From an uncultured Collinsella sp. (lineage in GTDB: Bacteria; Actinomycetota; Coriobacteriia; Coriobacteriales; Coriobacteriaceae), in contig UQIK01000008.1 of NCBI GenBank assembly GCA_900541125.1, forward strand, positions 1 to 64,000: DNA of 64,000 nt, written 5' to 3'. A program made the translations under genes and the position numbers. How positions within the stretch are numbered: position 1 is the stretch's first letter; the number at the start of each line of letters is the position of its first letter. A model generated the notes under the pieces. It did no database searches and was not told the origin of the DNA. It saw nothing but the letters and a program-made list of their open reading frames with translations. Shown piece by piece: positions 17,666 to 25,131 of the stretch.

Positions 17666-19444
17666 ATGGACGCCATCGTAAAGATGCTCGAAAAGCATCA
17701 ACCGTTCTTTGAGAAGATCTCGAGGAACGTCTACCTCCAGGCTATTAAGGACGGATTCCTTGGGTGCATGCCCATCGTCCTTACCTCTTCGATCTTTCTG
17801 CTGATCGCCACCCTTCCCGGCGTCGTTGGCATCACGCTGCCCCAGCCGCTCATCGACTGGTGCAACAAGCTGTACAACTTCACCATGGGCGTCATGGGCA
17901 TCATGGTCGCCGGCACCACTGCCAAGAACTTTACGGCTTCCATGAACCGTCGCATGCCCGCCGGCAAGGTGCTCAACGACGGCTCCACCATGGTGGCCGC
18001 CCAGTGCAGTATGCTTTTGCTCGCCGTTACGCAGTTCACCACCAAGTTCAACGGCTCCGAGCTTTCGGTCTTCGACTGCACCAGCATGGGCACGCGCGGT
18101 CTGTTCTCGGCCTATATCGCCGCGTTCATCACCGTGTGGGTCTACAAATTCTGCGTCTCGCGCGATCTGACCATTAAGCTGCCCAAGGAGGTCCCGGGCG
18201 CCATCGCTCAGAACTTCCGTGACATCATCCCCTTTGGCGGCGCCGTCATCATCTGCGGCATCATCGATGTCATCGTGCGCAACCTCATGGGCGTTCCGTT
18301 CTCCGAGCTGCTCATCAAGCTGCTCTCCCCGCTCTTCACTGCAGCAGAAACCTATCCTGGCCTTATCCTTATCCAGGCAGCCACCGCGTTCTTCTGGTTC
18401 ATCGGTGTCCACGGCCCCTCGATCGTCCAGCCGGGCATCGACCCCATCCGTCTTGCCAACCAGGCCGAGAACCTGCAGGTTCTGCTGGCCGGTGGCCACC
18501 CCGCCCACTCCCTCACCTTTAACATGTCGCTCGTGGGCGAGTTCGGCGGCACCGGCGCCACGTTCATCGTGCCGCTTCTGCTGATTCTCTTTATGAAGTC
18601 CAAGCAGCTCAAAGCCGTCGGTAAGGCCTCGATTGTTCCTGTTGCCTTTGCTGTCAACGAGCCGCTGCTCTTTGGCGCGCCGATGATCCTTAACCCCTAC
18701 ATGCTCATCCCCTTTGTTGCCGCCGGTTGCGTCAACGTGAGTGTTGCCAAGTTCTTTATCGATAACGTGGGCATGAACGGCTTCTCCTTCGTGGTGCCTT
18801 GGGCCACCCCCGCTCCCATCGGCATTTTCATCACCACGAACTTCCAGCTTATTGCCCTGGTATTTGTCGCGATCATCATCTTGCTGGACGCCATCATCTA
18901 CCTGCCGTTCTTAAAGGCATACGATAAGCTGCTCTGCGACCAGGAGGCCGAGCGCGCCGCCGAGCTGGGTCTCGAGTCCGATGGTGCTGCCACCATCGCC
19001 GCCAGCACCTCTGCGCCCGCTGTCGAGCAGACCACCGCTGCCGTCGAGCCGACCGCCGCTGCCACCGACAGCAAGCCTGTCGCCGATCAGCCCGAGCCCG
19101 CCTCCGACGCATCCGCTAAGAAGGATGTCGACGGTCTGAAGGTCCTCGTCCTGTGCGCCGGCGCCGGCACCTCTGCCATGCTTGCCAACGCCATCAAGGA
19201 AGGTGCCGCGCAGACCGGAGAGAACATCGCTTCCTCCGCAGGCGCCTATGGCCAGCACACTGCCATCATGGATCAGTACGACGTCATCGTGCTTGCCCCG
19301 CAGGTTCGTAGCTACTACAACGACATGAAGGCCGACACCGATCGCCTGGGCATTAAGCTGCTCGCCCCGCGCGGCAAGGAATATATCGACCTTACTCGCG
19401 ACCCCGCTGGCGCCATCAAGTGGCTCCGCGAGAACCTCGACTAG
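17666..19444 (+). CDS. lacE: PTS lactose-family IICB transporter, copy 2
   Basis: 592-residue paralogue of the 12749 gene: IIC channel domain, an Ala/Thr/Glu-rich linker from about residue 430 to 485, and a IIB domain with phospho-Cys497 in VLVLCAGAGTSAM. AAAGGAG precedes the ATG. The IIC sequence differs considerably from copy 1, notably in the first 150 residues, so a different galactoside is plausible. There is no IIA beside it; LacF at 10834 is the likely phosphodonor. Confidence 0.9.
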   Translation: MDAIVKMLEKHQPFFEKISRNVYLQAIKDGFLGCMPIVLTSSIFLLIATLPGVVGITLPQPLIDWCNKLYNFTMGVMGIMVAGTTAKNFTASMNRRMPAGKVLNDGSTMVAAQCSMLLLAVTQFTTKFNGSELSVFDCTSMGTRGLFSAYIAAFITVWVYKFCVSRDLTIKLPKEVPGAIAQNFRDIIPFGGAVIICGIIDVIVRNLMGVPFSELLIKLLSPLFTAAETYPGLILIQAATAFFWFIGVHGPSIVQPGIDPIRLANQAENLQVLLAGGHPAHSLTFNMSLVGEFGGTGATFIVPLLLILFMKSKQLKAVGKASIVPVAFAVNEPLLFGAPMILNPYMLIPFVAAGCVNVSVAKFFIDNVGMNGFSFVVPWATPAPIGIFITTNFQLIALVFVAIIILLDAIIYLPFLKAYDKLLCDQEAERAAELGLESDGAATIAASTSAPAVEQTTAAVEPTAAATDSKPVADQPEPASDASAKKDVDGLKVLVLCAGAGTSAMLANAIKEGAAQTGENIASSAGAYGQHTAIMDQYDVIVLAPQVRSYYNDMKADTDRLGIKLLAPRGKEYIDLTRDPAGAIKWLRENLD

Positions 19445-19458
19445 TTCCTCCCTCTGTT

Positions 19459-19485
19459 GGTGCCCGGATCCCCAGTTCGGGCACC
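19459..19485 (+). other. Intercistronic hairpin lacE2-lacG2
   Basis: GGTGCCCG pairs with CGGGCACC between lacE2 and lacG2, in the same place as the module 1 hairpin. Confidence 0.55.
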
Positions 19486-19519
19486 TCTCCCTATTCGTAT
19501 CCCACAGAAAGGATGACTC

Positions 19520-20941
19520 ATGACCAACCCCATGCAGTTCCCCGACGGCTTTGTGTTTGGCGGCGCCACCGCTGCTTACCAGGTTGAGGGCGAGACCCGT
19601 ACGCACGGCAAGGGCAAAGTGCCCTGGGACGATTTCCTGGCAGCCCAGGGTCGCTTCTCCCCCGATCCCGCAAGCGACTTCTACAACAAGTACCCGGTCG
19701 ATATCGATCTGTGCCAGCGTTTTGGCATCAACGGTATCCGCGTCTCCATCGCTTGGAGCCGCATCTTCCCCAACGGCACTGGCGAGATCAATCCCGAAGG
19801 TGTCGCCTTCTATCACGAGCTTTTCGCCACCTGCAATAAAGCCGGCGTTATCCCCTATGTCACGCTCGATCACTTTGATACGCCCGAGGCCTTTTACCAG
19901 AACGGCGGCGAGGGCTTCCTGACGCGCACGACGATTGACGCCTTTGTCGAGTACGCCAAGTTCTGCTTTGCCGAGTTCACCGAGGTCAAGCACTGGTTCA
20001 CGTTTAACGAGATTCCCGCAACCGCCGAGGGCAGCTTTATCGTCGGCAACTGGCCGCACGGCGAGAAGTACCGCCTGGACAAGGCCTTCCAGCTCATGCA
20101 CAACATGATGGTGGCCCACGCCAAGGCCGTCGTCGCCTTCCACGAGGGCGGCTTTGAGGGCGAGATCGGCATTGTCCAGAACCTGGAGCCCAAGTATCCC
20201 CTCGATCCCAACAGCGCTGCCGACTGCGAGGCCGCCCGCATGGCCGACGTCATCAACAACCGCTGGGTGCTCGACGCCACTTTCCGCGGCCACTATGCAG
20301 CCGACACCATGGAGGCTGCGACCAAGCTGGCCCATATCGCCGGCGGCGAGCTCGACGTCCGCGACGAGGACATCGCCGCGCTGACCGCCGCGCTCCCCTA
20401 CAACGATTGCCTGGGCGTCAACACCTACAAGTGCCAGTTCCTGCGTGCCGCCGAGGGCGAAAACGACATCAACCACAATGGCACCGGCGACAAGGGCTCC
20501 TCGCGCTGGTTCCTCAAGGGCGTGGGCGAGTCATGCGTGCGCGAAGGCGTACCCACCACCGATTGGGACTGGATCATCTATCCCGAGGGCCTCTACGACC
20601 TGCTGCTCCGCATTAAGAACGATTACCCCAACTACAAGAAGATCTACATCACTGAGAACGGCATGGGCTATAAGGACGACTTTGAGGACGGCTTTATCGA
20701 CGACGCCCCTCGCATCGACTACATGCGTCAGCATCTCGCATGGATCCTCAAGGCAATCGACGGCGGCGTAAACGTCGACGGTTACTTTGTGTGGTCGCTG
20801 CAGGACCAGTTCTCCTGGACCAACGGCTACAACAAGCGCTACGGCCTGTTCTACATCGACTTTGAGACCCAGAAGCGCTATCCCAAGGCGAGCGCGTACT
20901 GGTACAAGAACGTCGCGGAGACCGGCCTGCTCATGGCCTAG
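19520..20941 (+). CDS. lacG: 6-phospho-beta-galactosidase, GH1, copy 2
   Basis: 473-residue GH1 enzyme with acid/base Glu164 (WFTFNE) and nucleophile Glu379 (YITENG). It hydrolyses a phosphorylated beta-galactoside delivered by LacE2. AAAGGATG precedes the ATG. It is close to LacG1 through most of the barrel; differences cluster in barrel loops (for example AFYQNGGEG against LVLFEKGD), which may reflect different aglycones. Confidence 0.92.
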   Translation: MTNPMQFPDGFVFGGATAAYQVEGETRTHGKGKVPWDDFLAAQGRFSPDPASDFYNKYPVDIDLCQRFGINGIRVSIAWSRIFPNGTGEINPEGVAFYHELFATCNKAGVIPYVTLDHFDTPEAFYQNGGEGFLTRTTIDAFVEYAKFCFAEFTEVKHWFTFNEIPATAEGSFIVGNWPHGEKYRLDKAFQLMHNMMVAHAKAVVAFHEGGFEGEIGIVQNLEPKYPLDPNSAADCEAARMADVINNRWVLDATFRGHYAADTMEAATKLAHIAGGELDVRDEDIAALTAALPYNDCLGVNTYKCQFLRAAEGENDINHNGTGDKGSSRWFLKGVGESCVREGVPTTDWDWIIYPEGLYDLLLRIKNDYPNYKKIYITENGMGYKDDFEDGFIDDAPRIDYMRQHLAWILKAIDGGVNVDGYFVWSLQDQFSWTNGYNKRYGLFYIDFETQKRYPKASAYWYKNVAETGLLMA

Positions 20942-20963
20942 ATTCAGCCGCATACCCCCTGTC

Positions 20964-21007
20964 GGCCGCATGCGAATCCCTCCACGGGTTCGCATGCGGC
21001 CTTTTTG
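20964..21007 (+). terminator. Terminator of lacE2-lacG2
   Basis: A near-perfect 16-bp stem (GGCCGCATGCGAATCC with complement), 6-nt loop and TTTTTG tail. Confidence 0.9.
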
Positions 21008-21029
21008 TTTTTGGTGAGCCCGTGCGGGC

Positions 21030-21254
21030 CGTTTATCTCGATCTGTAACATCTAGCAGGGATTTTCAATCCTAACTGTTATAGATTTAGACGAACGGGCG
21101 ACCAGGGCTGAAAGATCTCAATCTGTAACACGTAGCCCACTTTCGACCGTCTACCTGTTACAGATCGAGACAAACGCCACAGGTCAATCCCTTTAATCTC
21201 AATCTGTAACATCTAGCCGAGTTTTTTGATCCCAACTGTTACAGATTGAGACGA
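21030..21254. repeat. Hairpin cluster C: three CTGTAAC/GTTACAG elements
   Basis: Three elements at 21030-21096, 21114-21176 and 21194-21254 of the same family as clusters A and B. Order and spacing mirror cluster B: the first has a CGAACG right end, the second a GATCGAGACAAACG right end. They lie between the lacG2 terminator and the toxin-antitoxin promoter. Confidence 0.85.
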
Positions 21255-21274
21255 TTCGACGGTATCGTCCGCAT

Positions 21275-21300
21275 GGACACACCGTGGTACAATTGTGTCC
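21275..21300 (+). promoter_or_regulatory. Toxin-antitoxin promoter with overlapping palindrome
   Basis: GGACACA and TGTGTCC arms flank a TACAAT -10 box at 21288-21293, 27 bp before the antitoxin start. A palindrome overlapping the -10 fits autorepression by the antitoxin complex. Confidence 0.6.
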
Positions 21301-21319
21301 CAACGCAAAGGAGGTACCC

Positions 21320-21586
21320 ATGTCAGCTTGTGTGCCCGTCCGAGATATGAAGGACACTGCTGCATTCACCACGCTTGTTGAGTCTGAGCGCGACGTCACC
21401 GTAACTAAGAACGGCTACGAGGCCATGCACTGCATCAGCAGCGACCAGTATCGCCTCATGCAAGAAGAAATCGCCAAGGCAAAACTGCTGTCTCGTATGA
21501 TGTTGGCAGAAGACGAAATATCGCAAGGCGACTACAGCGACTACGAATCCTTCGCGGCTTCGATACGAGACAAATATGACCTATAA
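21320..21586 (+). CDS. Type II antitoxin, Phd/YefM/RelB-like
   Basis: 88 residues. The N-terminal half (VPVRDMKDTAAFTTLVESE.. VTVTKNGYEAM) has the Phd/YefM-type DNA-binding fold signature, and the C-terminal half is an acidic helix that would wrap the toxin. AAAGGAGG sits upstream of the ATG at 21320; an in-frame upstream ATG at 21284 lies inside the promoter. It overlaps the toxin gene by 11 nt. Confidence 0.85.
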   Translation: MSACVPVRDMKDTAAFTTLVESERDVTVTKNGYEAMHCISSDQYRLMQEEIAKAKLLSRMMLAEDEISQGDYSDYESFAASIRDKYDL

Positions 21587-21881
21587 CGTCGTAATCCTCA
21601 AAAGCGCGCGATATGAGTACGAGAGTATTGTCGGATACCTTGCTCAAATCCTCAAGAATCCGCGTGCAGCAGGCAATTTTGTCGCTGAGTTTGAATATCA
21701 GCTTGATCTGCTTCGCGAGCAGCCGCTTTTACGTCCCCTCTCGCACATGCAAGAGCTGGCGGCACGTAATTACCGATCATTTCCCGTCAACAACTACGTG
21801 TGTCTATACAAGTTTGAGCACGAAACAATCTATATCGCCCACATCTTTCATCAGTCACAGAACTACGCCCGCCTAGTCTAG
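21576..21881 (+). CDS. RelE/ParE-family toxin
   Basis: 101 residues with the RelE/ParE fold pattern: N-terminal helix pair (YEYESIVGYLAQIL), LLRPLSHMQELAARNYRSFPVNNYVCLYKF and the C-terminal IAHIFHQSQNYA strand. Members cleave ribosome-bound mRNA (RelE) or poison gyrase (ParE); the RSFPVNNYVCLY and HIFHQSQNY segments are more RelE-like. Overlap with the antitoxin gene indicates co-translation. Confidence 0.85.
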   Translation: MTYNVVILKSARYEYESIVGYLAQILKNPRAAGNFVAEFEYQLDLLREQPLLRPLSHMQELAARNYRSFPVNNYVCLYKFEHETIYIAHIFHQSQNYARLV

Positions 21882-21989
21882 CCCACAAGCTGAATACTTG
21901 GCCCGAGCGCATATGCATGTCATTCTGCGCGTCATTGTAAAGCGGTACCCCCGCGCCAGCAGGGGCAGAAGTATCGTCTATAGCATTAG

Positions 21990-22754
21990 CTAGCAGATGA
22001 CCCGCGTATGCTCCTCGATGGCGGCACGATCTTCGGCGGTAATACCCGGCTCGCACACCACGGCGTCCAAGCTGTCCAGGCGGCAGAAGGTGTAGAAGTC
22101 GCGCTTGCCAATCTTGCTGGAATCGGCGATCAAGTAGCGCGAGTCTGCCTTGCTAAAGGCGAGCTGCTGGATACGGCCCTCTTCCATGTTAGACGTGGAC
22201 ACGTCGCCATCCAGAATGCCGTTGGCGCCGATAAACGCAGCGTCGATACCCAGTGCACGCAGGGTATCCTCGGCCGTTGGTCCCACAAAAGCGGCGGTGC
22301 GGCGACGGTACATACCACCCACGAGGCACAGGTCGCAATCTTCGCGCGCCTCGAGCAGGTTAAACACCGAAAGCGAATTAGTCACGATGCGCAGGCGGCA
22401 CGCCGGCAGCATCGAGGCCATCTGCTCAACCGTAGTGCCCGTCCCCAAAAAGATGGTCGAGCCCTCCTCGATGAGCCCAACGGCGCGGCGCGCGATCTGC
22501 AGCTTTTCCTCGGCATGCTTAGTGCGCTTTTCACTGTGCGAATACTCATGGCGCAACATAGCGTGCGGGCGACTCTGTGCACTACGGGCGCCGCCGTGCA
22601 CGCGCTCGATCTCGCCCAGGCTCGCAAGTTCCTCAAGGTCGCGGCGAATCGTCATGTCCGAGACACCTAACGCATCCGAAATCTCCTTAACCGAAACCGT
22701 GCCCTGCTCATCGAGCAGCTGGCGAACCCTATCCTGTCGCTCTGCCTTAATCAC
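21990..22754 (-). CDS. lacR: DeoR family regulator, probable LacR
   Basis: 254-residue DeoR-family repressor: an N-terminal winged helix (VSVKEISDALGVSDMTIRRDLEELASLGEIERVHGGA) and a sugar-phosphate-binding domain with the GTGTTVEQMA and SNMEEGRIQQLAFSKADSRYLIADSSK signatures. Known LacR proteins sense tagatose-6-phosphate and repress lac genes. It is divergent from galM. TTCAAACA-N5-GAACA occurs before it at 22788-22807 and before lacA and lacF, supporting a lac regulon that includes itself. Confidence 0.85.
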   Translation of the reverse strand: MIKAERQDRVRQLLDEQGTVSVKEISDALGVSDMTIRRDLEELASLGEIERVHGGARSAQSRPHAMLRHEYSHSEKRTKHAEEKLQIARRAVGLIEEGSTIFLGTGTTVEQMASMLPACRLRIVTNSLSVFNLLEAREDCDLCLVGGMYRRRTAAFVGPTAEDTLRALGIDAAFIGANGILDGDVSTSNMEEGRIQQLAFSKADSRYLIADSSKIGKRDFYTFCRLDSLDAVVCEPGITAEDRAAIEEHTRVIC

Positions 22755-22787
22755 GATGAATCCTCGCCGTTCTTTGCGCGCATATCA

Positions 22788-22807
22788 TTCAAACAGTAAC
22801 GAACAAA
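22788..22807 (-). promoter_or_regulatory. LacR-like operator in lacR/galM divergent region
   Basis: TTCAAACAGTAACGAACAAA matches the arrangement before lacF and lacA. It lies 34 bp upstream of the lacR start, suggesting autoregulation. Confidence 0.5.
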
Positions 22808-22960
22808 TTGTATCAGACTCGTGCGCGTCAAAAATGAATGCCCGCGCAGCTCCAATCATCACTTTTTTGAGAAAAATACCCCCTGCTTTAGTGGGGTGTA
22901 GTGATAATCTCGCCTGTTCGCGCTAAAGTTTGTCCGAAATACCTCGATGTTAGGAACCAA

Positions 22961-24013
22961 ATGATCACTTCCGAGCTTTTCGGCACCGCGCCGTGCGGTA
23001 CCCCCGTTCATCGCTACACCCTCAACGGGCCCGAGATCTGCGTTCGCATTATGGACTATGGCGCCACGGTGCTTGGTATCGACGTGCCCGACATCCCCGG
23101 CAACGTGCGCGATGTGGTGCTGGGCTTCGATAAGCTCGAGGATTACTTTGACAACCCCGCCTGCTTTGGAGCGACCATCGGCCCCGTGGCCAACCGCACT
23201 GCAGGTGCCACGATCACCATCGACGGTACGGACTGGCATATGCCGGCCAACGAAGGCGTCAACAACCTGCACAGCGATCTTGAGCACGGCCTGCACAAGC
23301 GCGTGTGGGACGTTGAGCTCGACGAGGTCCACAATGCCGTGCGCATGACCACCTCGCTTGAGGATGGCGAGCTGGGCCTGCCCGGCAACCGCACCTTTAC
23401 GGCCGTGTTTACCGTGACGCGCACCGGCGTCTTCCGCATCGAGTATGGCTGCGAGAGCGACCGCGCCACGTACGTGTCCATGACCAACCACACGTACTTT
23501 AACCTTGCCGGCCATAACGCCGGCATGGACTGCGAGCACTTCTTTGTTGCCAACGCTGCCCACTACCTGCCCATCAACGAGCAGAATATCCCCACCGGCG
23601 AGATCGCTCCGGTTGAGGGCACGCCGTTTGACTTCCGTGAGCTGCGCCCCGTCGCTCCTGGCATGGAAGCCGACGACCCGCAGATTAAGCAGGCCCGTGG
23701 CTACGATCACTGTCTGTGCATCGATGGCTATCAGTACGGCCGTAATCTGCGCCGCGCGATGCACGTCGAGGAGATGTGGACCGGTCGTGAGCTGGACTAC
23801 TACACCACCGCCCCGGGCGTGCAGCTCTACACCGGCAACTGGCTGGGCGACGAGCACGCCAAGGACGATGCTAACTATGGCTGGGGCGCCGGCTTTGCTC
23901 TCGAGGCCGAGATGTACCCCGACACGCCGCACCAGCCGTTGTTCCCGCAGGGCATTGTGGGCCCGGGTCACCCCTACAGCAATGTGATCGAATACCACTT
24001 TATGAGGCACTAA
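22961..24013 (+). CDS. galM: Aldose 1-epimerase (galactose mutarotase)
   Basis: Converts beta- to alpha-galactose for galactokinase. 350 residues with family motifs GATIGPVANRTAG, HGLHKRVWD, NHTYFNLAGH (catalytic His) and the C-terminal LEAEMYPDTPHQP region carrying the catalytic Glu. The start at 22961 has TTAGGA seven nt upstream; the open frame to 22901 has no site. It is distinct from the LacX-type epimerase-like genes at 7124 and 27691. Confidence 0.92.
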   Translation: MITSELFGTAPCGTPVHRYTLNGPEICVRIMDYGATVLGIDVPDIPGNVRDVVLGFDKLEDYFDNPACFGATIGPVANRTAGATITIDGTDWHMPANEGVNNLHSDLEHGLHKRVWDVELDEVHNAVRMTTSLEDGELGLPGNRTFTAVFTVTRTGVFRIEYGCESDRATYVSMTNHTYFNLAGHNAGMDCEHFFVANAAHYLPINEQNIPTGEIAPVEGTPFDFRELRPVAPGMEADDPQIKQARGYDHCLCIDGYQYGRNLRRAMHVEEMWTGRELDYYTTAPGVQLYTGNWLGDEHAKDDANYGWGAGFALEAEMYPDTPHQPLFPQGIVGPGHPYSNVIEYHFMRH

Positions 24014-24038
24014 GCCCACAACGCAACATATCGCACAG

Positions 24039-24072
24039 CAGCGCCCGCCGGCACCACTGCCGACGGGCGCTG
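24039..24072 (+). terminator. Terminator of galM
   Basis: 15-bp stem CAGCGCCCGCCGGCA with near-complement, then TTTCATCTTTT. Confidence 0.8.
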
Positions 24073-24119
24073 TTTCATCTTTTGGGCTCTTTTTCTCTGT
24101 GACTGTATGAGTGACATAT

Positions 24120-24272
24120 CAAAACTATGCCCATTTACTACGTTTAGCCCGGGATGCTCGACCATGCACCGGTTTTGTTAAATGCGCGAGCCGTCTACCT
24201 GCGGTTTTGTTTTTCTCAAATTCGACATGCTCAGCGATAGCCAATCAAACGTAGTAAATGGGCATTGTTTTT
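24120..24272. repeat. Long palindromic element, GCCCATTTACTACG arms
   Basis: Arms 24120-24145 and 24247-24272 (core TGCCCATTTACTACGTTT with complement) enclose ~100 bp containing further short inverted repeats (GCTCG with CGAGC). This and the GGGGACGGAG repeat at 24308-24343 fill the 325-bp galM-IIB gap; no gene is visible. Confidence 0.75.
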
Positions 24273-24307
24273 GACAGGCAGCATCGCGCGCGTCCCTCGC
24301 AAGGGCA

Positions 24308-24343
24308 AAATGATTCGTTTTTCTCCGTCCCCAAGGGATCAGT
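24308..24343. repeat. Dispersed GGGGACGGAG repeat, copy 2
   Basis: Inverted copy of 5820-5856, overlapping the stop of the orphan IIB gene. Confidence 0.7.
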
Positions 24344-24821
24344 TGAACAGATTGCCGATGGGGTCGGGATTGGAGCTGGGGAGGTAGCGGATTTCTAGCT
24401 CTATGCCGAGCTTTTGCAGCTCTTTGAAGGCGGCGACGTCTGTGTCGTCTACGGCAACTGTGGGCGTCGCGGGACGCTTGCCCTCCCCTGCTTGCATGTG
24501 ACCGATACTGATCTTGGTAATGGGCACACCGCCCTTAACCAGCGCGAGCGCATCGGCGGGTGAGGCCACCATGATCAAAATCCATTGACGCGGCGTTGCG
24601 GTCTGAATGATGCCGATGGCCTTTTGCACCGAGAAAAACCGTGTCCACACGCCATCGGGCGTCGCCACCCTCATAGGGGCCCACTTGCGCGAATCAGCCG
24701 CAATCTCATCGTTGACGATTAAGACAAGGTTGGAACCCACGGCTTCGTTCCATAGCTCAACGTCTTGTCCGTAAATAAACCGGTCATCGATGCGAGTGAG
24801 AAGAATCTTGGGTTGAGCCAT
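24339..24821 (-). CDS. Orphan mannose/sorbose-family PTS IIB with His-to-Tyr change
   Basis: 160 residues with the whole mannose-family IIB fold pattern, ending in a normal C terminus. The family motif RxDxRxxHGQ, whose His accepts phosphate from IIA, reads RIDDRFIYGQ here: Tyr17 (TAC, 24771-24773) replaces His, one base from CAC. No IIA, IIC or IID gene adjoins it, unlike the intact IIB at 35907. It cannot be phosphorylated at the usual residue, so it is either decaying or has a regulatory or binding role. The frame is intact, which favours recent loss or a retained non-transport role. Confidence 0.82.
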   Translation of the reverse strand: MAQPKILLTRIDDRFIYGQDVELWNEAVGSNLVLIVNDEIAADSRKWAPMRVATPDGVWTRFFSVQKAIGIIQTATPRQWILIMVASPADALALVKGGVPITKISIGHMQAGEGKRPATPTVAVDDTDVAAFKELQKLGIELEIRYLPSSNPDPIGNLFN

Positions 24822-24910
24822 CGCCGCCCCATTCTGCTTGAGATCCGTAAGAGCAAGACATCACGTCTCCAATATTAGTGCATTTAAAGTGAGAAAAGCC
24901 GTCAGAACAC

Positions 24911-24939
24911 TTGCGCGGATGTGCGATGTCCCGTATCAT
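24911..24939 (+). promoter_or_regulatory. tRNA-Thr promoter
   Basis: TTGCGC at 24911-24916 and TATCAT at 24934-24939, separated by 17 bp, 39 bp before the mature tRNA. Confidence 0.6.
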
Positions 24940-24978
24940 AGACAGCCGTTGACGCTCCAGTTGCGTCACCACATGGCC

Positions 24979-25054
24979 GCCAGCGTAGCTCAGTTGGTAG
25001 AGCACCGCTCTCGTAAAGCGGGGGTCACCGGTTCGAGCCCGGTCGCTGGCTCCA
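24979..25054 (+). tRNA. tRNA-Thr (anticodon CGT)
   Basis: Cloverleaf: acceptor GCCAGCG with CGCTGGC; D arm with AGCTCAGTTGGTAGAGC; anticodon stem CCGCT/AGCGG with loop CTCGTAA; TGTCACC-type variable region; T arm with GGTTCGAGCCC. The mature body ends at 25051 and CCA is encoded at 25052-25054. The anticodon CGT at 25012-25014 reads ACG (Thr). Confidence 0.95.
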
Positions 25055-25065
25055 TTGCACAAGAT

Positions 25066-25088
25066 AGCCGCCTTCGGGCGGCTTTTTT
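25066..25088 (+). terminator. Terminator of tRNA-Thr
   Basis: AGCCGCC-TTCG-GGCGGCT with six T residues. Confidence 0.9.
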
Positions 25089-25131
25089 GTTACCGATTTT
25101 GATTGCGTGCGCGCCAATCCAAGCATCGCCA

